In this document: positions 1-7,685 of the stretch, piece after piece | Layout: the number at the start of each line of letters is the position of its first letter | Position numbering within the stretch: the stretch's first letter is position 1 | NCBI GenBank assembly: GCA_009469665.1 | Contig: SSTB01000072.1 | Span: 1 to 26,701, forward strand | DNA length: 26,701 nucleotides | Source of the DNA: Azonexaceae bacterium | GTDB taxonomy: Bacteria; Pseudomonadota; Gammaproteobacteria; Burkholderiales; Rhodocyclaceae | Reading direction: 5' to 3' | Program-made: the position numbers and the translations under genes | Notes under the pieces: model-generated | Seen by the model: only the letters and a program-made list of their open reading frames with translations | Told to the model about the DNA's origin: nothing | Databases searched by the model: none

Positions 1-846
1 GCCACCTTCGAGATGGAAGAAATCCTCTTCGAACTGCGCAACCACTCCGCCGGGCTGAATGCCGGCCGCTGGGACTACATCTTCTCCTGCATCAAGAAGT
101 TCAAGAAGAACAAGGATTTCTGCCTGGCACAGCGCGGTGCCATCACCATGGAAGTGCCCTTCATGCGCTCCTACGCCCTGGCTCTCGTCCAGGCCTGCCA
201 CAAGCGCGGCGCTCCCGCCATGGGCGGCATGTCGGCCCTGATCCCGATCAAGAACGACCCGGTGGCCAACGAGAAGGCCCTGGCCGGCATCCGCCACGAC
301 AAGACCCGCGACGCCAACGACGGCTTCGACGGCGGCTGGGTGGCCCACCCGGGCCTGGTGCCCATCGCCATGGAAGAGTTCGTCAAGGTGCTGGGCGACA
401 AGCCGAACCAATTCGAGAAGCAGGTCGAAGGCTCCTTCGGCCCGGCCCAGTGGCTGGACTTCCGCCCGACCACCCCGATCACCGAAGCCGGCCTCAGGAA
501 CAACATCAACGTCGGCATCCACTACCTCGGCTCCTGGCTGGCCGGCAACGGCTGCGTGCCCATCCATAACCTGATGGAAGACGCCGCCACCGCCGAGATC
601 AGCCGCTCGCAAGTGTGGCAGTGGGTGGTCAGCCCGAAGGGCATCCTCGACGACGGCCGCAAGGTCACCGCCGACATGGTCCGCCCGATGATCGCCGAGG
701 AGCTGGCCAAGGTGAAGGCCACCGTCACCGCCCAGGGCGAGGACACCGCCTCCTACGATCAGGCCGCGGTCATCTTCGACAAGATGTCCCTGACCCCGGA
801 ATATCCGGAATTCCTGACCCTCCCGCTGTACGAGGCGATGGCCTAA
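1..846 (+). CDS. aceB: Malate synthase A, C-terminal part (gene begins before the window)
   Basis: This is the last 281 codons of malate synthase, which condenses glyoxylate with acetyl-CoA to give malate in the glyoxylate shunt (cytosolic). The open frame runs from base 1, so the true start is outside the window; the first ATG inside it, at base 13, is internal. The family signature is visible as RNHSAGLNAGRWDYIF, starting about ten residues into the visible part, and it includes the conserved Asn-x-Gly-x-Trp-Asp-Tyr core. Downstream, GFDGGWVAHPGLVPIA and NVGIHYLGSWLAGNGCVPI fit the C-terminal part of the type A (about 530-residue) enzyme rather than the longer GlcB type. The TAA stop is followed after 57 bases by a strong terminator hairpin, so this is the last gene of its transcript. 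Isocitrate lyase is not visible here. Identity is secure; only the N-terminal half is unseen. Confidence 0.96.
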   Translation, partial: ATFEMEEILFELRNHSAGLNAGRWDYIFSCIKKFKKNKDFCLAQRGAITMEVPFMRSYALALVQACHKRGAPAMGGMSALIPIKNDPVANEKALAGIRHDKTRDANDGFDGGWVAHPGLVPIAMEEFVKVLGDKPNQFEKQVEGSFGPAQWLDFRPTTPITEAGLRNNINVGIHYLGSWLAGNGCVPIHNLMEDAATAEISRSQVWQWVVSPKGILDDGRKVTADMVRPMIAEELAKVKATVTAQGEDTASYDQAAVIFDKMSLTPEYPEFLTLPLYEAMA

Positions 847-903
847 GCAGCACCCGGGAACGGCGCGTCAGACGCCCCACCCCGACGGAGAAGCAAGCAA
901 CGG

Positions 904-929
904 AACGCCCCGGGAAACCGGGGCGTTTT
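904..929 (+). terminator. Rho-independent terminator after malate synthase
   Basis: A perfect 10-bp stem (AACGCCCCGG pairing with CCGGGGCGTT) closes a GAAA tetraloop and runs into TTTT, 57 bases after the malate synthase stop. The minus-strand gene ending at 942 converges on it. Read from that strand the hairpin lacks a good T-run, so termination is expected mainly for the plus strand. Confidence 0.88.
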
Positions 930-941
930 CGTTGGAGCTGC

Positions 942-3452
942 TCAAAGCCTTCGTACCTCGCCCCGCATCCCATCCACCTCGACTTCGTCGCCGTCCTGCA
1001 GCGCGTCCAGAATCCCCGGCAGATTCACCACGGCGGGCAGGGCGAATTCGCGGGCGACTATGGCGCCGTGGGACATGTAACCCCCGGTTTCCACCACCAG
1101 CCCCCCGGCTTTCAGGAAGAGCGGCGTCCACCCGGGGTCGGTGGAAGGCGCGACGAGGATTTCACCGGCTTGCAGCCGCAGGCCCTCGGTGGGGTGCCGC
1201 AGACGGCGTACCCTGCCGCGGGCAAGCCCGGTGCCGGTGGCGACGCCGCGGAATGCGCTTCCCGACGGCGCTGCGGCCAGCCCGGATGGATGCCGCTGCC
1301 CTGCTTCCGCCACGGCCATATCGCCGCTGGGTGCCAGTGTCAGCCATTCCTGCGGCGTTATCGCTTGCCAGGCCACGAAGCGCGCTGCCCGGTCGGCTAC
1401 CCGGGCCTTGAGGCCGGCGACCGAGGTCTGGCCGGTGGCGTAGCGCTCGATCTCGCCCGGCGTGAGGAAGAAGATGTCATCCGGCCGGGCCAGGGCACCT
1501 TCGCCGGCGAAGCGCTCGCCAATCAGCAGCCAGAGGCGGCGAGCCGTGGCCAGCAGGGCGATGATGGCGCTGCGGGCGGCTTCCCGCCGGTTGCAGTCGC
1601 GGTTGGCTGCGCGCACCTGGGCTCGGAGGAATAGCCGACGCCAGAAGGGCATCTCGCGCCGGACCCGCTCCCAGGCCCCTCGGGCCGCGGCCTGCTGGCG
1701 CTCCCTGAGCGTCGCCGCGTCCACTCCGGCCAGCCCGGGCAACTGCTCCAGCAGGCGCTCGGGCTCCTCCCACCAGCGCTGACTGCGCACATAGGTTTCG
1801 TAATGGCCGCGATGGCCGTATTCGTCGAGAAAGGCGGCGAAGGCGGCGGCGAATCCGGGGTTGTCCAGGGGGCGGGCCGGATCGGGGAGTCGCGCGGCGT
1901 GGCGGGCCAGGTCGAGAAGCGCATAGCCCTGGGCCGCCGTGACGCTGGGCTCGCCGCCGGCCAGCAAGGCCGCCCCCAGGGCCTCGCTCTCGCCAGGGAA
2001 GGCACGCTCCAGCGTATCGAGCAGGAGGCTCAGACTGCCGCCGCCGGAACCCTGAAGGAAAAACATGCCGTGGGACCCCCGCATCGGCTTGAACAAACGA
2101 TGCAGCAGGCGCCGGATCTCGCCCACCTCCTGCGGCAGCGCAATAGCGCGCAACTCCCTCGCCAGGGCCCTGGCCGCCGCCACTTCGGCATCGCCCCGGC
2201 GGGCCAGGCCCGGCGCCCGCTGCAGGTAACGGAGCATGCTGCCGAAACGGCGCAGCCGCTCCCGCCAGGCGGGGGGCGCGACGGCGATGGCGGGTTGGTG
2301 GCCGCCCATGAGGGCGTTGAAGCGTTCTGGCAAGAGGCCGATGCCATCCCAGGCCTCCCACTGCATGATCGAGGCTTCGAGGTAGAGGCGCCCGTCGAAT
2401 AGGCCGGCGCGCTGAACCCCTGGCAGGACCTCGCAACCGGCGATCTTCCAACCCTGTTCCAGCAGGTCATTGCAGCCGCGGCGGGAGAAGTTCCAGTCCA
2501 TGGGCTGCAGGGGTTCCGGCATCACCTCGCAGGTGTTGCCCCGGGTCCAGATGGCGGGCTGGCCGCGCAGGCCATCATAGGTGTGATGGGGTCTCCGCGT
2601 CACCGGGCGAATCTGGGTCAGCCAGAACTGCTGGCCGTCCCACACCCATTCCAGGTCATGAAAGGGGGCGACGAAGTCCAGCGCCAGGGCGGCATCCCGC
2701 ACCAGCGCTGCGAGGGTCTCGGCACGCTCGCCGTCAAGCACGGGAGCTACCGCCTGATCCGCCGTGAGGGGCCGGCGTTCCGTACCCCCGGCGGTAGCGG
2801 GAAAGCTTGCCGTCGCCTTGCTGCCGAGGGTCGCCGTCTGCAGGCGCCAGGTGTCGGTCCTATCCTCGACGAACACATATTCGTCGCCGACGGTCTCGCC
2901 GCCCACCAGACTTTCCCCCAAGCCCCAGTTGGCGTGGACGACGATGCGATCCTCACGGCCGCTCACCGGGTCGCAGGTGAAGGCGATGCCGGCCGCGACG
3001 GCGGGCAGCAGCGGCATGACGATGACAGCCATGGCAGGCTCGCCGGCTATGCCCAAGCGCTCGCGGTAGGCGGCTGCCGTGGGGGTATCGAGGGAGGCCC
3101 ATACGTCAGCAATGGCCGCCGCCAAGCCATCGGCCCCCAGCACATTGAGACGGGACAGGAAGATTCCGGCGAAGGAGGCGGTCGCCGCATCCTCTCCTAC
3201 CGCCGACGAGCGGACGGCCAAGGGCCGGTCGCCCCAACCCCGGGCGACGAGTTCTTTCTGGAGCAGACTGGAGAGTTCAACCGGCGCGCCCAGGCCCCGC
3301 TGGCGGCTCCAGGCGGCCGGAATGACGAAGAAATCGGGCACCGGCAGGCCAAAGCGATGCAAGAGGCCGAGCTGCCGCCCCTTACCGCCAACCCCTTCCG
3401 GCAGGGCTACCGCAGCGGCCTGGGCGGTCACCAGTCCCAGGTCCGGGCTCAT
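942..3452 (-). CDS. PEP-synthase/rifampicin-phosphotransferase-like enzyme (ATP-grasp plus phosphohistidine swivel domain)
   Basis: An 836-residue protein of the PEP-utilising superfamily. Residues about 1-290 form the PPDK-type ATP-binding domain: VGGKGRQLGLL near 21, VRSSAVGEDAATASFAG at 80-96, FTCDPVSG near 158, and the closing WLTQIRPVTR near 277. A poorly conserved middle region (about 295-730) follows. The C-terminal mobile domain carries the phospho-acceptor His795 in GGYMSHGAIVAREFALPAVV. The protein ends there and lacks the PEP/pyruvate TIM barrel of true PEP synthase, so the order matches Rph-type enzymes that pass an ATP phosphate through His to a small molecule. The substrate cannot be read from sequence, and rifampicin itself is only one possibility. 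The ATG overlaps the stop of the upstream TetR gene (ATGA, 3449-3452), so the two are co-transcribed and probably translationally coupled. Confidence 0.87.
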   Translation of the reverse strand: MSPDLGLVTAQAAAVALPEGVGGKGRQLGLLHRFGLPVPDFFVIPAAWSRQRGLGAPVELSSLLQKELVARGWGDRPLAVRSSAVGEDAATASFAGIFLSRLNVLGADGLAAAIADVWASLDTPTAAAYRERLGIAGEPAMAVIVMPLLPAVAAGIAFTCDPVSGREDRIVVHANWGLGESLVGGETVGDEYVFVEDRTDTWRLQTATLGSKATASFPATAGGTERRPLTADQAVAPVLDGERAETLAALVRDAALALDFVAPFHDLEWVWDGQQFWLTQIRPVTRRPHHTYDGLRGQPAIWTRGNTCEVMPEPLQPMDWNFSRRGCNDLLEQGWKIAGCEVLPGVQRAGLFDGRLYLEASIMQWEAWDGIGLLPERFNALMGGHQPAIAVAPPAWRERLRRFGSMLRYLQRAPGLARRGDAEVAAARALARELRAIALPQEVGEIRRLLHRLFKPMRGSHGMFFLQGSGGGSLSLLLDTLERAFPGESEALGAALLAGGEPSVTAAQGYALLDLARHAARLPDPARPLDNPGFAAAFAAFLDEYGHRGHYETYVRSQRWWEEPERLLEQLPGLAGVDAATLRERQQAAARGAWERVRREMPFWRRLFLRAQVRAANRDCNRREAARSAIIALLATARRLWLLIGERFAGEGALARPDDIFFLTPGEIERYATGQTSVAGLKARVADRAARFVAWQAITPQEWLTLAPSGDMAVAEAGQRHPSGLAAAPSGSAFRGVATGTGLARGRVRRLRHPTEGLRLQAGEILVAPSTDPGWTPLFLKAGGLVVETGGYMSHGAIVAREFALPAVVNLPGILDALQDGDEVEVDGMRGEVRRL

Positions 3453-4081
3453 GGACGTATCACCATGCCATCACAGAACAGATCGAGGGTTCGCGCCAGT
3501 TCCTTCTCCATCGACAGTCCCGGTTCGGTGAGACAGCGCAGGAGGGTCGCCAGGTGGACAAACTGGAACTGCATGGCAAGCAGGGCTGCCGGCACATCGG
3601 TACGGAATTCCCCGGCCGTCTGGCCCTGGGCGATCAATTCGCTGAAGATCGCATCCAGGCCGCTGCGCTCGCGTCCGTCACCAGGTGCTTGCAGCTCGCT
3701 CAGGCGAAAGCGCAGATAGGGCAGGAGAAAGGAGCGCTGACCTTCGCACCACGCTGCCTGCAAAGCGAGAAAACGGGCCATGCGAGCCCGCCCCGGCACC
3801 ACTGCCGCCAGGTCCGATTGCAGGGCCGGCCACGCTGCGCGCAGATCCCGATGAAAGACATGGCGCAGCAAGGCCTCCTTGACCGGGAAGTGGCGATAGA
3901 GGGTCACCTTGGAGACGTCGGAGGCTTCGGCGATGCGCTCCATGGTCACCGCCTCGAAGCCGCTCGCCTCGAACAGCGCCCAGGCGGTATCGGCGATATG
4001 GTCGAGTTGCTGCTGCCGCTTGCGCTCCCGGCGACCGGGCTCGTCGGCGGTACCGCTGGGCGATTGCTGACGGGGGCTCAT
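3449..4081 (-). CDS. TetR/AcrR family transcriptional regulator
   Basis: A 210-residue one-domain repressor type. The N-terminal helix-turn-helix spans about residues 22-70, with VTMERIAEASDVSKVTLYRHF as the recognition part, preceded by an Arg/Lys/Gln-rich stretch (RRERKRQQQL). The rest is the helical ligand-binding and dimerisation domain typical of the family. The ATG at 4079-4081 is preferred; a TTG at 4088-4090 would add three residues, and neither has a convincing Shine-Dalgarno sequence. Its stop overlaps the start of the Rph/PEP-synthase-like gene, which makes that enzyme the obvious regulatory target. A 36-bp palindrome beginning 13 bases upstream of the ATG is a likely autoregulatory operator. 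The ligand is unknown. Confidence 0.92.
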   Translation of the reverse strand: MSPRQQSPSGTADEPGRRERKRQQQLDHIADTAWALFEASGFEAVTMERIAEASDVSKVTLYRHFPVKEALLRHVFHRDLRAAWPALQSDLAAVVPGRARMARFLALQAAWCEGQRSFLLPYLRFRLSELQAPGDGRERSGLDAIFSELIAQGQTAGEFRTDVPAALLAMQFQFVHLATLLRCLTEPGLSMEKELARTLDLFCDGMVIRP

Positions 4082-4093
4082 GGTGTGCAAAAT

Positions 4094-4129
4094 TTGTTTA
4101 CGACGTTCACTTATTTACATCGTAAACAA
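4094..4129. promoter_or_regulatory. Probable TetR operator (36-bp inverted repeat)
   Basis: Perfect 10-bp arms TTGTTTACGA (4094-4103) and TCGTAAACAA (4120-4129) extend inward to 13 bp with one mismatch, leaving a 10-bp AT-rich centre. The site lies 13 bases upstream of the TetR ATG in an AT-rich island within GC-rich DNA. TetR regulators commonly bind such palindromes at their own promoters. The -10/-35 boxes cannot be placed confidently, although AT-rich hexamers overlap the palindrome. Confidence 0.72.
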
Positions 4130-4199
4130 TTCAATGAGGGCTGACCAGCCCCTCATCCCCGCCCTTTCCCGCCTTCTCCCAGGCTCTCCATGCCAGGGC

Positions 4200-4224
4200 G
4201 GGGGCTCCCGGAACTCCCGCCCCC
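4200..4224 (-). terminator. Weak terminator candidate after the multi-hydrolase gene
   Basis: GGGGGC (4200-4205) pairs with GCCCCC (4219-4224) across a 13-base loop, 22 bases past the stop of the minus-strand hydrolase gene. A second imperfect hairpin (bulged ATGAGGGCT/AGCCCCTCAT) lies at 4134-4156. Neither is followed by a clear T-run on the minus strand, so termination here is uncertain. Confidence 0.3.
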
Positions 4225-4246
4225 TCAAGGAAGTGCCCGGCCCCCT

Positions 4247-7084
4247 TCAGAACCCGCGCAGATCGTCCACCGGCAGTGCCAGCGCCCCGCCGGTGACGGT
4301 CTTCAGCATGTCTTCGATGACTCCCAAGTCGTTGTCGAAGCTGCCGTGGGCCGCATCGATGAGGGATTCCGGATTTCTCGCGGTCGGCACCTTGTCCGCA
4401 TCGATCACCTTCCATCGTCTGTCGAGCCCCGCCCCCCGGGCTGCCTCGCGCCAGGCGGCGAGGGCGGCGACGGTGCTGGAGGCCCCGTCCCAACCGCCGT
4501 AGCCGGGGTCGTTGATCTTGTCCAGGCCCAGGATGGGGGTACGCAGGTCAGTCTCCAGGGCGTTGGAAACAAAGTAGAGCAGCGACTTCCTGTAGATGCC
4601 GGCCACGTGGTCGTCGAGTTCGACGCGGTTGGAGAGCACGTGTACGTGGAGCTTCTGCATGACCTCCGGCAGCGCGGCGTAGTGCTGGTTGGCGAATTCC
4701 ACGCTGCACGCGGGGGCGAAGAGGTGGGTGGAGCCGAGGCGGGGGACGAGGCCCCGTTGAGCCAGGAGTTTGAGGAAGGCGCCGAGGATGATGGAGCCGG
4801 CGGAGTGCCCCACCAGATGGATCTCCAACTGGTCGCCCCAGGTGGCGGCGAGCTTGGTGAGGGCATCGACCAGGAGGTCGCCGCCGCGGCCGGTGAGGGC
4901 GGAGCGCTGGGCGTTTTCCTTCATTTCGCTCCAGATGGGACGGACGGCCTTGCGGCCCAGATGCTTCTCGATCAGGGGGTCACTGAGATCGGCCAAAGAC
5001 CAGCCCGCCAACCCGGGTTTCGGTGCGAAGGCCTCCCGCAGCAGGTTGCCGATGGATTCCAGGATGCCCGTCTTCCACACCAGGAATAGGGGGTAGCAGC
5101 CGTTGCCGGCAAAGTAGCGGCCCATTGCCCGGGCTCGGGCTATGCCGTCGGCTTCGCTATTAAGCCCGCCATGGGCGTAGATAACCAGACGCTTCTTCGC
5201 CGCCCCGCCCTGCCGGAACCAGGCATCGGGCAACACGCAGGCCTGGTGGAAGAGCTTGCGGCTGGGTTCGTCCTCGGTGAGGTAGCGATCCACCCGGCCG
5301 TCGTTGCCCAAGACCACGCTGTGGCGGTAGGCCTGATCCTCGCTCCACCACCGGCTCTGGTCGGCCCCCGCCGCGGCGCCGGCCCGCGCCCCGCCGCCGA
5401 TCAGGCGGCCAACGACGACGCCGGGCACGCCAAGGGCCGCCACCCATGCGTCCATGGCATTGGCCAGCCAGTCGGCGTAGCTGAGAACGGCGAAACCGCC
5501 GCGCCCCCAATCGACCCCCCATGAGTTCTGGACGATGAAACCCCGCTCGTTGAAGCCCACCAGGGCGAAAGCATGGCCACCGTCGCGGGAAGGCTGGCCG
5601 TCGAAGGGAATCGAGGGCACGTCCGCGTGGCCCGCCGGTGGCTTGCGGTCAGCCTTGTCCAGGCTCCAGCCGTCGTGGGTGAAGGCCGAGGCGTAAACCG
5701 CACCCACCTCAAGAATGGCCGCCTGCACATCGGTGATCGAAGTCTTGTCGAGGCGGAAATAGACCCCCAGGGTGGTGCGGGTGGCCCGTTCGGCCCAGCC
5801 GAAGACCGGAGTGCCGCTTGTCCCCTGGCGATAGGGCCAGTCCTTGTTGAGGCAGACACCGTGCTTGTGCCAGCCCTTCAAGGCGCCGCGACAGCTCGAA
5901 CCGTCGTAATCCTCGCCGGCATATTCGTCGTAGCGGCGCGCAAAGTCGTACAACATGCGGGGACTGACCGAATCCAAGCGTTTGGGCATGCCCGCCTTCT
6001 GCCACAGCAGATAGTTGATCACGCAGGCCAGGCCAAAGCCGGTACAGGCCCCCTCCTGGCCCTGATCAAGGATCAGCCTGGCCTGGGTATAGGCCCCCAG
6101 GCAGGCCTTGATGCCCTCGTCGGGAGGATACTGATCTGGCAAAGACTTCGGAGGCGGCGCGTAAGCGCGGTCCCGCAGATCGCCTGGATCGGGCACCGCC
6201 GTAAGTTTACGCCCCGCGCGACCGGCGGGCGCCTGCCGCCCGGCCCGGCGTGCAGCCCCGGCGAAGCCGGAGATCTCCGCCCCCGGCCAGGAGGGAACGG
6301 CCCGGGCGAAGACATCCTTGAACCGGTCCAACCCATGACTACCACCATTCACCAGCTTGCGCGCCCGGCGCAAATCGTTCGCCGCCAGAGCTTCGCCCAG
6401 GGCCGACGCCCGACTGGCGAGGAAGGCCGCGAGCAGGGCAGCGGCAATTTCCGGCGCATTGGCGAGGTCCGGCTCCGCTTCCAGGTCGATGCCCAACTCC
6501 GCGCCGAACTGCCGGTAGTTGGCCCGCCCGGTAAGCTGGACGAAACCCCGACCCTTGAAGCGGGCGCCGTCTCCGGGCTGGGTATTGCCCAGGCTCTTCC
6601 TGCCGTCGTAGAGGCTGAAGGGCGCCCCCCCGGGGGGCGTGTTGAATTGCGACTGGAATTCCGAAATCGGCAGAAAACCCTCGCTCTCGGCGCGGATCGT
6701 TCCCAGGGCGGTCAGCAGCAGGCCCCGGTCGGTGAGGCCAGCGGCCCGCAGGGCGGCCAGCACGTAGGGCAGAAAGCGGGCCATATTGGCCGGCTTGGTG
6801 GCCGGGAACAGGAGGCGCACGGCGTCCGCCGACGGCATCACGTCGAGAGCCGCAAAGGCAGCCACCCCCAGGGCCTCCAGGCAGCGCGGCCCGACAACGC
6901 CGTCCGCCACCAGGCCCACCCCGGACTGCCAACGCCGTACTGCCGCCTCGGTATCGGCATCGAGCACGTCGCCCTTGGCGAGGCCCGCATACTCCGCCGC
7001 CACCGGACCCAGCGCCTCACAGAGACAGGCCTTCAGCTTGACCACCCGGGCGCCGCGCGCCCCGCGCCACAGAACCTTCTCCAT
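4247..7084 (-). CDS. Multi-hydrolase fusion: peptidoglycan-binding, GH19-like, papain-like and alpha/beta-hydrolase domains
   Basis: A 945-residue protein numbered from the ATG at 7084, chosen because AGGAGGA (7091-7097) sits 6-7 bases upstream; ATGs at 7102 and 7090 are worse placed. Residues 1-75 resemble a peptidoglycan-binding (PG_binding_1) repeat, with DTEAAVRRWQSGVGLVADGVVG. Residues about 100-230 look like a GH19 chitinase/lysozyme: likely catalytic Glu133 in IRAESEGF, then LGNTQPGDGARFKGRGFVQL. After an Ala/Arg/Pro linker, residues about 305-550 form a C1 papain-like protease with Cys347 (QGQEGACTGFG), His504 (DGGHAFALVGF) and Asn520 (VQNSWGVDWG). A Gly/Ala hinge leads to an alpha/beta hydrolase (about 625-930) with IYAHGGLNSE, nucleophile Ser761 (LVGHSAGS) and probable His913 (AAHGSFDND). 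No classical signal peptide is present. All three catalytic centres look intact. It is monocistronic and divergent from lrgA. Its biological role is unknown. Confidence 0.88.
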   Translation of the reverse strand: MEKVLWRGARGARVVKLKACLCEALGPVAAEYAGLAKGDVLDADTEAAVRRWQSGVGLVADGVVGPRCLEALGVAAFAALDVMPSADAVRLLFPATKPANMARFLPYVLAALRAAGLTDRGLLLTALGTIRAESEGFLPISEFQSQFNTPPGGAPFSLYDGRKSLGNTQPGDGARFKGRGFVQLTGRANYRQFGAELGIDLEAEPDLANAPEIAAALLAAFLASRASALGEALAANDLRRARKLVNGGSHGLDRFKDVFARAVPSWPGAEISGFAGAARRAGRQAPAGRAGRKLTAVPDPGDLRDRAYAPPPKSLPDQYPPDEGIKACLGAYTQARLILDQGQEGACTGFGLACVINYLLWQKAGMPKRLDSVSPRMLYDFARRYDEYAGEDYDGSSCRGALKGWHKHGVCLNKDWPYRQGTSGTPVFGWAERATRTTLGVYFRLDKTSITDVQAAILEVGAVYASAFTHDGWSLDKADRKPPAGHADVPSIPFDGQPSRDGGHAFALVGFNERGFIVQNSWGVDWGRGGFAVLSYADWLANAMDAWVAALGVPGVVVGRLIGGGARAGAAAGADQSRWWSEDQAYRHSVVLGNDGRVDRYLTEDEPSRKLFHQACVLPDAWFRQGGAAKKRLVIYAHGGLNSEADGIARARAMGRYFAGNGCYPLFLVWKTGILESIGNLLREAFAPKPGLAGWSLADLSDPLIEKHLGRKAVRPIWSEMKENAQRSALTGRGGDLLVDALTKLAATWGDQLEIHLVGHSAGSIILGAFLKLLAQRGLVPRLGSTHLFAPACSVEFANQHYAALPEVMQKLHVHVLSNRVELDDHVAGIYRKSLLYFVSNALETDLRTPILGLDKINDPGYGGWDGASSTVAALAAWREAARGAGLDRRWKVIDADKVPTARNPESLIDAAHGSFDNDLGVIEDMLKTVTGGALALPVDDLRGF

Positions 7085-7259
7085 CGCCATTCCTCCTGCC
7101 ATTGGGTTTTCGGGAGGCCGCCTGCGGGACGAGCCCTGCCGGCTAATCTAGTCCAGCGGCGGAAAAAATGCCATCTCGATAGGACGGGAAATTCGCCGCG
7201 CGGCGCCAGACCCCTTGGCAGGCGCAAGGGTATTAACCACTATTTTGTACAAGATAAAG

Positions 7260-7302
7260 GTACTCAACACCTATTTTTAACTCCATGAGTACTCAATATA
7301 CT
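7260..7302 (+). promoter_or_regulatory. Candidate lrgA promoter with GTACTCAA direct repeats
   Basis: TATACT (7297-7302) is one base from the -10 consensus and lies 29 bases before the lrgA ATG. No good -35 is spaced for it. Two copies of GTACTCAA (7260-7267 and 7289-7296) sit 29 bp apart, the second abutting the -10. A weak -35 with direct repeats suggests an activator-dependent promoter, but the regulator is not identifiable. Confidence 0.5.
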
Positions 7303-7331
7303 TTTCTCACCCTATCCCCCGGAGAAACACC

Positions 7332-7685
7332 ATGGTTTCCGCACTGACCCAATTGCTCTGCTTCCAGCTGGCCGGCGAAGTCGTCGGCCGGGGTCTCGAT
7401 CTGCCGGTACCGGGGCCGGTGCTCGGCATGCTCTTCCTGTTCGTCGCCCTGGCCTGGCGGGGTGGAGCCGGCGGCGAGCTGCAGGCCACCAGCCAGGGCC
7501 TGCTCCAGCACCTCTCGCTGCTCTTCGTGCCAGCGGGGACAGGCATCGTCGTCCACCTCCACCGGGTGGCCGACGAATGGTTGCCGCTCCTGGTCGCCCT
7601 CCTGGCCAGCACCGCCGCCACCCTGGTGGTGACGGCAGTGGTCATGCGGGCCTGCCAGGGGCGCCCGGCGGAGGAGGCATCATGA
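7332..7685 (+). CDS. lrgA: CidA/LrgA family holin-like membrane protein
   Basis: A 117-residue hydrophobic protein with about four membrane segments and the family's PVPGPVLGMLFLF and LLFVPAGTGIV stretches, at the usual length for CidA/LrgA. In other bacteria these inner-membrane proteins act as holin/antiholin-like partners that influence murein hydrolase activity and programmed lysis, or carry small metabolites such as pyruvate. CGGAG lies eight to nine bases before the ATG. The TGA stop overlaps the lrgB start (ATGA, 7682-7685), so the two are coupled. Sequence alone does not separate CidA from LrgA; the symbol follows the usual pairing with lrgB. Confidence 0.9.
   Translation: MVSALTQLLCFQLAGEVVGRGLDLPVPGPVLGMLFLFVALAWRGGAGGELQATSQGLLQHLSLLFVPAGTGIVVHLHRVADEWLPLLVALLASTAATLVVTAVVMRACQGRPAEEAS

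Noticed and set aside
5573..7288. A 571-codon plus-strand frame opposite the multi-hydrolase gene
   Set aside because: The minus-strand frame carries complete catalytic motifs and a good ribosome site; the plus frame has no domain signal.
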